This document shows positions 8,650 to 18,600 of a DNA stretch of 64,000 nt, in pieces. Made by a program: the position numbers and the translations under genes. The notes beneath the pieces were generated by a model. The model saw only the letters and a list, made by a program, of their open reading frames with translations, searched no databases and had not been told where the DNA came from. The first letter of the stretch is position 1, and each line of letters starts with the position of its first letter. This DNA comes from Echinicola strongylocentroti (GTDB lineage Bacteria; Bacteroidota; Bacteroidia; Cytophagales; Cyclobacteriaceae): NCBI RefSeq assembly GCF_003260975.1, contig NZ_CP030041.1:3971501-4035500 (forward strand). The letters run 5' to 3'.

Positions 8650-11372
8650 CGCTTCGGAAGGCCGATCAAGAGCCAGTTATCCGGAGATTGACCAAGGACC
8701 AATATTCCAATACACTGACCGACCTGTTAAAAGTAGATGTGCAGTTTGGGAATGTGCTTCCTGATGATGCGAAATCAGAAATGGGTTTTACCAACAATGG
8801 ACAGGTGCTTGGAGTTTCACCTCTTCACGTGGATTATTATAAAAAAATAGCCAGAAGTGCCATGGACAAGGCCATTGCACCAGAGAAAAAACCGACGGCT
8901 ACACGGTATAAGATTACCTTTGGCAAAGGAATCGGTAAAGGAAAAACAGCGGCCATGATCGGTGGCTATCAGAGTGCACCGATTAACTCTGAAGACTTTA
9001 TCGTAGAGATTTTGGACGAAAATGGCCGCCCTATAATGCCAAAGGATAGCGTAGAAAAGGCACAATTGGACGAGGTCAAGAGGAATATTGGAGTAGGAAT
9101 GCGAGGATCCAACGCTGATCGCTACCAAGTAGTGGATGAGGGGATCATGCTTTATTCTGCTGTGCCACATAAAGAAGTCACCCCCAAATCCTGGCAGGGA
9201 CCCTCACCTAACTTGAAACTTCTGTTCAGGAGGAATTTTCCCGAAGAAGGTGATTTTGTCTTCAGGGTAAAGGCTTCTAGGGGATACCAGTGGAGTGGTC
9301 AAAAAGAAGGGTTGATAGGCCTACGAAATGACCAGCCAGCGGATAAACTTAACGAAACCATCCTACTAGATCCTAAAAAAGGCAGGGATCTTCAGAATAT
9401 GTCCATTCAAGGACAGTGGATGAAGCCTAATGAGCTTACAGAGAATTCCTCCGCTACGTTTGCATTCGAAGCACCACGTGACGGGTATTACCAAATAGAT
9501 TTTGAACACCCTTATGTGGGGGCTGAAGGAATGCCGTCTGCGGAACTACAGATAGACAAGCACAAGCTGCAGGAGCGATTCCATTTTGATGAGAAGTTTA
9601 AGGAGCATTCTTCCATGACCACCCCGCTGACCTTGGCTTATCTAAAAGCGGGCAAACATCGACTAAAGATAGGAGGGAAGTTTTTTACTGGATTTAGTAA
9701 GGTTATCGTGACTCCTTTTCCTGAAGACCACCCCGTGGCTCAGCAACTTGGTGCCGAGGCCGAAAAAAGCCGTGCCAAATATGACAAGGACCTTCCTGTG
9801 ATCAGGACCTTTGCCGGAGAAAGGACGGATGATGGTATGGATTACCAGACCTTTGATACATACAGGAATGTAAGTAATGAAACAGGGAAATGGCAGGATT
9901 TTACCTTTAAGGGACGCTTGGAGAACCTGCCAATTCCGGTGATTGATACCGTAGAAACTGAGATTTTGGCCAATATAATGATCTTGGGATTGTGGAATGA
10001 TTACCTAGTAAAAGACAATGAAGACTCTGGCCCACCCTTGCTTATCAAGGAGCTGGAGTTTGAAGCACCTTATTATCCACAGTGGCCTCCGGCAAGTCAT
10101 GAAGCGATTTTCTTTGATTCGCCCAAGAAAGATGACAAAGCAGCTTATACCGAAGAAATCCTCGAAAGCTTCCTGACAAGGGCTTACCGTCGACCAGTGG
10201 AAGATGAGGAGTTAAGGCCATACTTGGAGTTTTGGGAAAGCATAAGAGGTGACTATCCACGGTATGAAGACGGGGTCAAAGAAGTGTTGGTGGCGGCACT
10301 GTGTTCTCCTAATTTCCTATATCTCGCCGAGCCGGAAAAAGAAACAGAGGAGGAAGATAGAGAGTACTTCCTTGCTTCGAGGCTTTCCTATTTTCTCTGG
10401 AATGCCGCACCTGATGAAGAGTTGATGGAGCTGGCGGAGGAAGAGGACTTGCACAAGGACCGGTACCTGAAGAAGCAGGTAAACAGAATGATAGATGATG
10501 ACCGCATCTGGAACATGGTAAGGCGGTTCTCGAACGAATGGCTGCGAGTGGATCGCCACGAAGCCATGAGTACCAATGTGAGTGCCTATCCTGATTTTAC
10601 ACGTTTTGTGAAAAAGGATATGACGGAAGAGACTTATCACTTTATGCACTATGTGCTTCAGCAGGACCTGAGCATCATGAACCTGATAGAGTCGGATTTT
10701 GCGATGCTCAACCAAAATCTAGCGGAGTTTTATGGCGTGGAAGGAGTGAAAGGAAATCAGTTTAGACCCGTTTCTGTTACCCCGGACATGCACCGTGGGG
10801 GCTTGTTGTCCCAAGGAGCATTTCTAAACGGGCACTCAGATGGCAGTCAAGCCCATGCAATAAAAAGGGCCGTTTGGGTCAGGGGCAAAATACTGGGTGA
10901 TGAGCCACCGCCACCGCCACCAAATGTCCCGGCACTAGATCCAGAGACGCCTGGATTCGAAGAACTGACATTAAAAGAACAGTTGTTTGTCCATAGGGAT
11001 AAGGCAGCATGTATGGATTGTCATAAAAAAATCGATCCGTATGGTATCGCCTTCGAAAACTATAACGCCGTGGGGCGCTTTGAGACGGTAGCTTCCAACG
11101 GAAATGAAATTGATGCCAAGTCGGAATTGCCTAACGGAGAGGTAGTTGATGGAATTGGCGAAATTAAATCGTATATTCTAAACATGAAGCAGGATACATT
11201 TACCCGCTCTTTGGTAAAACATATGTTTTCTTACGGTTTGGGCAGAGATGTAACCTTCGTGGATGAAAGAGAGATAGAAAAGATTGTAAGTAAAGTTCGG
11301 GACGATAATTATAGTTTCCGATCAGTGGTGGAAAACATCGTGATGAGTGACTCGTTTAAGGGCGAGTTTTGA
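8526..11372 (+). CDS. DUF1592-family cytochrome-like protein, C-terminal part after a frameshift
   Basis: This frame carries the rest of the previous protein. Its first 14 or so residues after the ATG at 8526 overlap the other frame and look out of family; family-like sequence starts at KEEKQLSDEERRVLVDWI, near 8571. In order: DUF1587 (RRLTKDQYSNTLTDLLK), a beta-sandwich-like middle, DUF1595 (ESFLTRAYRRPVEDEEL near 545), DUF1592 (ASRLSYFLWNAAPDEELM near 620), DUF1588 (RGGLLSQGAFLNG near 757) with a heme-type CMDCH near 828, and DUF1585 (FTRSLVKHMFSYGLGRD near 898). Families of this kind sit beside DUF1552 proteins, as here, in Planctomycetes and marine Bacteroidota; the reaction is unknown. 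Confidence 0.78.
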   Translation: MARYARHGEFWRDAPKEEKQLSDEERRVLVDWITASIQRAVALRKADQEPVIRRLTKDQYSNTLTDLLKVDVQFGNVLPDDAKSEMGFTNNGQVLGVSPLHVDYYKKIARSAMDKAIAPEKKPTATRYKITFGKGIGKGKTAAMIGGYQSAPINSEDFIVEILDENGRPIMPKDSVEKAQLDEVKRNIGVGMRGSNADRYQVVDEGIMLYSAVPHKEVTPKSWQGPSPNLKLLFRRNFPEEGDFVFRVKASRGYQWSGQKEGLIGLRNDQPADKLNETILLDPKKGRDLQNMSIQGQWMKPNELTENSSATFAFEAPRDGYYQIDFEHPYVGAEGMPSAELQIDKHKLQERFHFDEKFKEHSSMTTPLTLAYLKAGKHRLKIGGKFFTGFSKVIVTPFPEDHPVAQQLGAEAEKSRAKYDKDLPVIRTFAGERTDDGMDYQTFDTYRNVSNETGKWQDFTFKGRLENLPIPVIDTVETEILANIMILGLWNDYLVKDNEDSGPPLLIKELEFEAPYYPQWPPASHEAIFFDSPKKDDKAAYTEEILESFLTRAYRRPVEDEELRPYLEFWESIRGDYPRYEDGVKEVLVAALCSPNFLYLAEPEKETEEEDREYFLASRLSYFLWNAAPDEELMELAEEEDLHKDRYLKKQVNRMIDDDRIWNMVRRFSNEWLRVDRHEAMSTNVSAYPDFTRFVKKDMTEETYHFMHYVLQQDLSIMNLIESDFAMLNQNLAEFYGVEGVKGNQFRPVSVTPDMHRGGLLSQGAFLNGHSDGSQAHAIKRAVWVRGKILGDEPPPPPPNVPALDPETPGFEELTLKEQLFVHRDKAACMDCHKKIDPYGIAFENYNAVGRFETVASNGNEIDAKSELPNGEVVDGIGEIKSYILNMKQDTFTRSLVKHMFSYGLGRDVTFVDEREIEKIVSKVRDDNYSFRSVVENIVMSDSFKGEF

Positions 11373-11451
11373 TTTACGGTGGATTGCGGACCACTGCTTA
11401 CCTAACACATAACCTAATAGCCTAAATTTAATAACCAATAACCAAAAAATC

Positions 11452-12804
11452 ATGGGAAAGAAATCATGGGAACTCGATAGAAGGACTTTTTTGAAAGGTC
11501 TGGGTGTAGCTTGTATGTTGCCTTATATGGAGGCAATGGGAGGCCCAATGCGTAAACTGGGCTCCTTGAGCGAAGCACCTAAGCGACTTTGCTTTGTGTA
11601 CTTTCCCAATGGGGTAGGGCTTCCGCCAGCATCTAACCCCAATCATGAACTATGGAATTGGTTTCCAATGGGAACGGGAGCAGATTATAAGTTCACCAAT
11701 ACCCTTTCACCTTTGGAGCGACATCGAAAGGAGATCACTGTCATGGGAGGGCTAAGCCATCCCAAAAGCCGACATTTATTGGGCCACTTGGCGGGGGACA
11801 CTTGGTTGACCGGAGGAGATCTACGTGGCAGTCAATATAACAACAGTATTTCTGTGGACCAAGTAGCCGTGCAGCATCTTGCCAAGCATACGCGGTATCC
11901 GTATTTGGCACTTTCATCAGATGGGGGGATTGGGTATAAATCGAGGGTTTCTACCCTTTCGTTTGATCCAAATGGCCGACCGATCCCGTCCGAGCATCGG
12001 CATAGGGAGATTTTTGAGCGGTATTTTGCACCGGGAGGTGGAGAGACTTCACAGTTAAGGAAGAAGAGCCTACAGCAGGAGCAAAAGATCGTAGATTTGG
12101 TCTTGGAAGATAGCAAGCGACTTGAGAAGAGATTAGGTAAAAATGACCAGATGAAGCTGGATGAATACATGACCTCGCTCAATTCGGTGGAGGAGCAGAT
12201 CAAGCGAAACGAAAAATGGCTGAACGTCCCGATGAAGGAATTTAGTGCCGATCATATCAACCTGAATCCCAATGCTTCTGTAGATCCGGATAGCTATATC
12301 AAATCGTCTTTTGACCTGATGGTATTGGGGATGCAGACGGACATTACCCGGGTCATGACCTATATGATGGCACGTGAAGACGGGATGGGCTTTGGTGAAA
12401 ATTACCCAAAACTAGCACTAGGGTTAAACAAAGGGCATCATGCGATCAGTCACGACAAGTCCAAGAACCACTGGCAGGAGTGGGGAAGCTATGACCAGTG
12501 GCTGGCCAAGCAATATGCTTACTTCCTCGACAAAATGAAAACTACCGAGGATGAATACGGCCCGCTTTTGGACAATACCTTAGTGCTTTATGGAAGTGCT
12601 TGTAGTAGTACCCATGATGCCATTAATTATCCATTGGTGCTGGCGGGCGGTAAGAATATGGGCGTCAAGCACGGGACTTATACTGATTTTAAAGAAGAAT
12701 ACCCCATGTCCAATTTGTTTGTCAGCATGCTAAATACGATGGGGATCCCCGTGGAGCGTTTTTCAGATAGCACGGGCAAGCTTAATTCCGATATTTTCGG
12801 GTAA
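11452..12804 (+). CDS. DUF1552 family protein with Tat signal
   Basis: A 450-residue protein with a twin-arginine export signal (DRRTFLKGLGVACMLP, RR at residues 10-11), so it is probably folded in the cytoplasm and exported. The body matches DUF1552, a family related to sulfatase/alkaline-phosphatase-like DUF1501 proteins: YFPNGVGLPP near residue 50, HLAGDTWLTGG near 109 and a C-terminal LVLYGSACSSTHDAINYPLVLAGG. It lies 79 bp after the DUF1592 gene on the same strand and the two families habitually occur together, which suggests one periplasmic system. The substrate is unknown. Confidence 0.85.
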   Translation: MGKKSWELDRRTFLKGLGVACMLPYMEAMGGPMRKLGSLSEAPKRLCFVYFPNGVGLPPASNPNHELWNWFPMGTGADYKFTNTLSPLERHRKEITVMGGLSHPKSRHLLGHLAGDTWLTGGDLRGSQYNNSISVDQVAVQHLAKHTRYPYLALSSDGGIGYKSRVSTLSFDPNGRPIPSEHRHREIFERYFAPGGGETSQLRKKSLQQEQKIVDLVLEDSKRLEKRLGKNDQMKLDEYMTSLNSVEEQIKRNEKWLNVPMKEFSADHINLNPNASVDPDSYIKSSFDLMVLGMQTDITRVMTYMMAREDGMGFGENYPKLALGLNKGHHAISHDKSKNHWQEWGSYDQWLAKQYAYFLDKMKTTEDEYGPLLDNTLVLYGSACSSTHDAINYPLVLAGGKNMGVKHGTYTDFKEEYPMSNLFVSMLNTMGIPVERFSDSTGKLNSDIFG

Positions 12805-12853
12805 AGTTTAGGAGAGGCAATACTGAATATTATAGGGTAGTAGTAAGGAGGGC

Positions 12854-12897
12854 ATCCCATCGAATGCAGCCATTATTGTGGCTACTTCAGATGGGAT
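12854..12897 (+). terminator. Nested hairpin, probable terminator after DUF1552 gene
   Basis: ATCCCATC (12854-12861) pairs with GATGGGAT (12890-12897), enclosing a second stem made of GCAGCCA and TGGCTAC. It lies 50 bp past the stop codon and is followed by a short T-rich stretch. Confidence 0.6.
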
Positions 12898-13382
12898 TTC
12901 TCATTAGATTTTCAGTAACTTACAGATGTTAGCCTGACGGCTATGGGCTAGGCCGCCAGGCAGGCTCACTATCTGCGGCGGCGGAAGCCTCAATCTCCAA
13001 ACAGCCAGATTTTATTGCAGTTTCAAACTTTCCCGATAGCCGGGTTGGGCGATAACGATTCCTATCGTATAAACCGGACAATGTCGTTTATTTAGTGTGT
13101 ACCTGGAAATATTGGTAGTATTATTTTTCTTGCTAAATTCCAAGATAGTTTTCATCTCTATACCTTTGTCACTTTTTTGCTTCAGGTCAAAAAAGTAACC
13201 AAAAAACCCCGCCGCTGTGCATCTAATGGCCTAAAATTAAAACCTTCCTCATGCAGGCAAACTTTTTCTATCTAAAAGCTAGGTAGGCCTATCTAGCAGT
13301 GAGATAGACAAGCCTGTCTTCTTGCCTACCCGCGTTTTAATTTCTTAACTAAACGACATGCATATTCCGGGTTAAAATATCT
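12898..13382. repeat. Cluster of small palindromic repeat remnants
   Basis: No gene is visible. Several inverted repeats stand side by side: GTCACTTTTTTG/CAAAAAAGTAAC around 13167-13199; an imperfect palindrome whose arms are about 13217-13262 and 13320-13362 (TAAAATTAAAACC against GCGTTTTAATTT, GCAGGCAA against TTGCCTAC); and ATGCATATTCCGGGTTAAAA at 13358-13377, which matches the end of the palindromic element at 60352-60529. The region appears to be a landing zone for short repeats. Confidence 0.5.
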
Positions 13383-13533
13383 TATGTATATCTGCAATGA
13401 CACCAGTAATCACAGAAATAGTAAATAGGTGCTCACAGAAACCGCTGAAATTTCAGAAAAGCCTTATTTCATTCTGAGTATTCTGTGCGTTCTGTGAGAA
13501 ATAAAATCTACTGGCAAGAAAGCGTATAATCAA
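13383..13533 (+). repeat. Mobile repeat family 1, copy A
   Basis: A ~150-bp sequence running from TATGTATATCTGCAATGA to AAAGCGTATAATC. Three more copies lie at 26331-26476, 35122-35272 and 62260-62409 (reversed). The ends are imperfect inverted repeats (TATA, CGC and CCAGTA in matching positions), and an inner CACAGAA/TTCTGTG pair makes the whole unit fold on itself. This copy has no recognisable flanking direct repeat. It lies 135 bp ahead of the head-GIN gene. Confidence 0.8.
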
Positions 13534-13668
13534 AAAAGATTTTTTTTCAATTCGGTATCAGGGTGAATTTCCTCTTAGGTGTCTTTTTTTTACTAAAGCC
13601 AATTATCCCATGCATAAAAGTGCATCAGAATAATGGCTATTGATCAATAGATAACTTAAAAAAAAACG

Positions 13669-14334
13669 ATGAAACTTAACACAATTTATTCAGCACTCAT
13701 CGCGGCAGTGTTGTTTTGCTCCTGTACAGATAATAACCTGTGCATTAAAGGAGATGGGGAGGTAAAAGAGTACGACCTCGAAGTAGGTGAATTTGATGAA
13801 GTATCCCTTAGCGGTCCGATAGATTTAACGATCGTCCAGGGAGAAGTGCAGTCATTAAAGGTTCTTGCAGAAAGCCAATTGATGGAGGCATTGGAATATG
13901 ATGTGCGAGGAGGAGAGCTTATGATAGGCTTCAGGGATAAGGTCAAATGCCTAAAAAGTACAAAAGGTGTCCGCGTAATAGCCACCGTTCCGGATATTCA
14001 TAAAATCAGCATCGATGGAGACAGTGAAATCAATAATGTTGGCAATCTAGCGCTGACAGACTTGACCATTGAGTGTCACGGAGACGCTGAAGTGGTGCTT
14101 TTTGGTACGGTGGACCGTCAGTTTTTTGTGGTAGATGGAAAGATCGAGGTGGAGAATTTTGGACTCGTATCGGCAGAGACTACCATTGAAGTAAACGGTA
14201 AAGGGGAGTTTGAAGTCAACTGCACTGAAGTCATGTATATCGATGTCAATGGCAAAGCAGATGTGGACTACAAGGGCCACCCCAGGGTGTATCAAGATGT
14301 CAATGGCTTGCTGGACCTTGATGATGCCAATTAA
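13669..14334 (+). CDS. Head GIN domain (DUF2807) lipoprotein
   Basis: A 221-residue protein with a lipoprotein signal (LFCSC, Cys near residue 19) and a right-handed beta-helix typical of DUF2807, the putative auto-transporter adhesin head GIN domain. The defining start is seen at FDEVSLSGPIDLTIVQGE (about 42-59), followed by short repeated strands ending in VDVNGKADVDYKG-like units. It should be envelope-anchored, with no known ligand. A paralogue without a lipobox is at 53125-53820. It stands alone, downstream of mobile repeat copy A. Confidence 0.8.
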   Translation: MKLNTIYSALIAAVLFCSCTDNNLCIKGDGEVKEYDLEVGEFDEVSLSGPIDLTIVQGEVQSLKVLAESQLMEALEYDVRGGELMIGFRDKVKCLKSTKGVRVIATVPDIHKISIDGDSEINNVGNLALTDLTIECHGDAEVVLFGTVDRQFFVVDGKIEVENFGLVSAETTIEVNGKGEFEVNCTEVMYIDVNGKADVDYKGHPRVYQDVNGLLDLDDAN

Positions 14335-14569
14335 CCATGAATACGAAGTCCTTTACCAGCATTCACTAGCTACGTCATTCTGACGAAAGGAGCAATCGCT
14401 TACATAAAATGGAGCCCCCTTCTCATGTCGGAGTGATAATGGAAGAGAAAGTGTGATTTATAGAATACCTATATTATAAAAGCGATTTCGCTTTCAGTGA
14501 ATAGAGGGGATGATTTTGAGAAAAATCATTCAAAAAAGTGCATGACTGCGATTTTTTCATGGGACTTAT

Positions 14570-14577
14570 TATCTTTG
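14570..14577 (+). promoter_or_regulatory. -7 box immediately before the ROK-like gene
   Basis: TATCTTTG is a perfect match to TAnnTTTG. Transcription would start about six bases later, at or next to the ATG at 14583, so the mRNA may be leaderless. No clear TTTG -33 element is seen at the right distance. Confidence 0.45.
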
Positions 14578-14582
14578 GTTTT

Positions 14583-15242
14583 ATGAAAGTACTTGTTATT
14601 GATATAGGAGGCTCAAACATCAAGATATTGGCTACCGGAGCGGATGATCGGATCAAGATCCCCTCCGGTAGTGATTTTTCTCCAGAAGAAATGATCCCAT
14701 TGGTGAAAAAGCATGCCTCGGACTGGGAATATGATCATGTGTCGATTGGTTTTCCGGGGATAGTTAAGAACAGCGATATACTTACAGAACCAGTCAACTT
14801 GGGGCATGGCTGGGAAACTTATGACTTTGAAGCCGCTTTTGGTTGTCCCATCAAGATTATTAATGATGCGGCTATGCAAGCCTTGGGAAGCTATGAAGGC
14901 AAGAAAATGCTTTTTATGGGATTAGGGACAGGCTTGGGGACTGCAATGATCGTCAACAACGTCGTCATTCCTATGGAGGCGGCTCATCTGCCTTACCGTA
15001 AGGCTACCTTTGAAGCCTACTTGGGTAAAGCCTACTTTTTCAAACATGGCGCAAAAAAATGGGAGAAACATGTACATAACGCAGTAGATTACTTCTTCCG
15101 AGCCTTCCAGCCTGATGAAATTGTACTTGGCGGCGGTAACTCCAAAGAACTGCAGATGGTGCCAGATGGCTGCCGTTTAGGATCAAATAAACATGCCTTT
15201 AAGGGTGGTTTTAGACTCTGGGAAGAGGATTTTAGGGTGTAG
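14583..15242 (+). CDS. ROK-family / polyphosphate-glucokinase-like kinase
   Basis: The start is placed at 14583 (MKVLVIDIGGSNIK), because the family's phosphate-binding strand begins there; an upstream in-frame ATG at 14538 would add 15 residues that look like non-coding sequence. The 219-residue protein has the phosphate-1 motif DIGGSNIK, SIGFPGIV near residue 54, and phosphate-2 GLGTGLGTAM near 112, as in actin-fold sugar kinases of the ROK and PPGK type. It most likely phosphorylates glucose with polyphosphate or ATP. The donor cannot be decided from sequence alone. It is monocistronic. Confidence 0.75.
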   Translation: MKVLVIDIGGSNIKILATGADDRIKIPSGSDFSPEEMIPLVKKHASDWEYDHVSIGFPGIVKNSDILTEPVNLGHGWETYDFEAAFGCPIKIINDAAMQALGSYEGKKMLFMGLGTGLGTAMIVNNVVIPMEAAHLPYRKATFEAYLGKAYFFKHGAKKWEKHVHNAVDYFFRAFQPDEIVLGGGNSKELQMVPDGCRLGSNKHAFKGGFRLWEEDFRV

Positions 15243-15613
15243 CCATTTACCTGTCTTTTTAGTAAACATGATGAATAATCAGGGTTGGAGAAAAATCTTG
15301 GCATTCCCTGTAACTACCCAAGTGTTTTTTTTCGGTTTTTGGCATGGTGTAGAAGTGTTTTGATACCATCAAGTTTAACTATTTTACCAACCATGCTTTG
15401 TCAAGTTGCAAGTCCAACTTGGTGGTAAAAATGACTTGCTTACTTGTAAGGTAGTAAGTGGTTTTTTTAACCTGTTTTTAGAATAAAATACTGTAAAATA
15501 GTATTAATGTAGTGATCCTTTATTGGGTTTGATCAAAAAACGGAAGTAGTGTATTGGTAAGTGGGGAAATGTCTTATTATTGAATTGGTGTCAATTTTTA
15601 AGATGATTTCACC
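15243..15613. other. Spacer with a nested hairpin, no gene
   Basis: A nested inverted repeat spans 15382-15430: outer TTTTACCA/TGGTAAAA and inner CAAGTTG/CAACTTG. A second small hairpin (CTTACT/AGTAAG) is followed by seven T at about 15462-15468 and can serve as the terminator of the kinase gene. The rest is AT-rich and must contain the promoter of the next gene, but no consensus box is clear. Confidence 0.45.
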
Positions 15614-18600
15614 ATGAAGAAACTACTACCTTTTGATTGTTATTACTACAGCTTTATTTTTCAGTTAATAGCTAGAGTATCCCTTGCCCAAGGTTTGCGG
15701 GGGCTCTCATCCGTATTTTTGATTTTCAAGTCAAAGAATCAATTTGAAACATTTTCAAATAAAGACAAAAGGCCAGACCGACCAGAAGGTAATCGCCCAA
15801 CATCGCAGCTTATCAGTGCGCTAGTCTTGTTTGGACTTTTTTTTACATTGGCCTATTCAGCCAGCGGGCAAAACTCTACTCTAGGAAAAGAGTTTTGGGT
15901 AGGATTTATGGAGAATGATTTTACTGAGGCAGCCGTTCTTGTTATTACTGCTGATGAGGAAGCGTCAGGAGCGATAGCGTATTTAGGACAAACCGCTCAT
16001 TTTGATCTCCAAAAAGGAGAACAATATGTGCTGAAAATAAAACCTTATGAGGCGAATGTAATACATTACACGTCAGAAGAAATAGAAAATAAAGGGGTTT
16101 ACATTACCTCGAGCGGTAGAGTAGCGGTTCATGCATTCAATGAACAACGATATTCGGCAGATGGAACAGTGGTTTTGCCAGTAAAGACGTTAGGAAAGGA
16201 ATACTTTGTCACATCTTATTACGAGGAAGGATATGGCCCAGGTACTTTGCTGCTAGTAGCCGTGGAAGATGATACCAAGGTAGAGATCACCACCCCGGTA
16301 AATACCTTTAATGGAAAGCAAGCAAATACGCCTTTTTCCATTACGCTAGATCGTGGGCAAAGTTATCAGATCAAGGGATTTGGAGACCTGACAGGTGCCT
16401 ACGTGAAAGTCTTGGGAGATGAGGTGGGAGCCTGTGGAAAGATTGCGGTCTTTGGAGGGAATTTGTGTACGACCATTGGTGACTGTCCGGCCTGTGACCA
16501 TCTTTTTCAGCAGACTTACCCCATTAGCACTTGGGGTACCAGTTATATCCATGTAGGGCTGAAGGGGAGAACATCGGGTGAATTGGTTAGGGTGTTGGCA
16601 TCCGAGGACGGAACAAAAGTCATCGTGGCGGGAGAAAATAAAGGAGAAATAGGACGAGGAGAATCTATGACGTTCGATTTGGAGCCGGATCAATCATGCA
16701 AAATAGAGACTTCTAAACCCTCATCTGTCACAGTTTTTTCCAAGGGGGCGTTTTGCAATAGCATGGAGGATGAGGAGTTGTACCATAACGGGGATCCATT
16801 TATGATCACCTACAGCCCGAGTGACCAATTTTTGAAGGATTTGGTGTTCAATTCCATGAAGTTGCCTGTCATTGAAAATCATTATGTTAATATTGTCGTA
16901 AAGTCAGGGACTCAGGGGCAGACGAAGTTGGATGGAAATTCGATTAGTGGTGAGTTTTCTCCACTATCGGGAGATGGTGATTTTCAGATAGCAAGGGTGC
17001 GCGTAGCAGAGGGAGCCCATCATCTGGAAAATCCAGAAGGGTTTGCAGCGTATGCGTATGGATTTGGGCGGACGGAATCCTACGGTTATGCAGCAGGTGC
17101 CGCATTGGACAATTTGAACTTGGATTTCTCCTCTAGTTATGAATTTGATGTTATTGGCGAAAAAGTGCCTTGCCTGAACCAAGAAGGAGCTTGGCAGGCC
17201 GATATTTCGGATCCTTTGTATAATTACATCGTATGGGATTTTGGTGATGGTACTGAATTGCAATATGGTCATGAGGTCACCCATACCTTTTCAGAACCTG
17301 GAAAGTACATCGTCAGTGTGACGGCATCCAAAAGCCCTAATTCTTGCAATGACATTGAAGAGGCTTCCTTGGAAGTAGTCGTTTTGGAATCAAAAGCTAC
17401 GCTTGATGGAGAGGCAAATGTCTGTCCAGATGTAAAGGAAATCATGTATCGGTTAACTGACAAGGAGCACATTGCCCAGGGGGAATTTGAGGCCATTGGA
17501 GGAGAAATCGTAGAGAACTATGGTGATTCGGTTTTGGTAAAGTGGGGCCAAGAAGATCCCAATGCAAAGCTTGTTTTTATGCCGTTTTCTGATAATGGCT
17601 GCCCCGGAGAGCAGATAGAACTGGAAATAATAGTAGATCAGGGTTTGAGGGCTTTTCAGCCGATTGGTCCAGAAGTGGTGTGTTTTGACCTCAATTTCTC
17701 CCAAGTTTACTCAGCTGATCCCATAATACCGGGAAGGACATACGAATGGGAGGTTATGGAAGGGATAATATCCTCTGGACAGGGGACAGGTCAAGTGGAG
17801 GTATTATGGGATAAATCAGGAATAGAAGGTGCGATAGGTTACAAGGTTTTCAGTGATTCAAATAAGGTCTGCTCGGGAAATTCACCTATTGTAAAGGTGA
17901 AAGTAACCGATGAACTGGCCAGCTCTCATGTGACGAATGTGACTTGTTTTGGAGAATCATCAGGAAAAATCGAATTGGAAATTTTGGGAGGTACGCCTCC
18001 TTATCGCTATGAGTGGCAGCATGACCTTTCACTAAATAGAGCGGTAGCGGACAACCTTCCAGTAGGTACCTATTCGGTAACGATCACAGATAATTTAGGT
18101 TGTAGCCAGTTGGTCAAAGGGGTTGAAGTCGAAGAGCCTACCTTGCTTGAGATCGATGAACTGGAGGCATCACCTACAACTTGTCTAGGACGAGAAGATG
18201 GTATGGTTCGGATATCCATAAAAGGAGGGGTCTCGCCCTATCGGCTTAGCCATAATGGCCTTCGGGATTTTGAAGAAGAAATCGCCCTTTATGATTTGGC
18301 CAAAGGTTCTTATAGCATTGAGGTTTTTGACCAGAACGGCTGTGTGGTCACAGTGGATTTTGAGATTACTTCACCGCCATTCATCGAAGCGGATGTGAGA
18401 CTGGTCAAGCCTGCCTGCCCAGGGGAGCAAAATGGAGCATTAGTGGTGGATACGGAAGGAATTATTGGCGCCCAAAATTTTCATTGGTTGAATAATGGAC
18501 AGACGACTGCTTTGGCTATGGATCTGGAGAAGGGAGTGTATGAAGTAGAGTTTAGGGATGTCTACAATTGCATTTATGTGGGCAAGGGAGAGGTGGAGGA

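Noticed and set aside
12898..13382. CRISPR array
   Set aside because: The repeats here differ from each other and are palindromic remnants without regular spacers; no cas gene is in the window.
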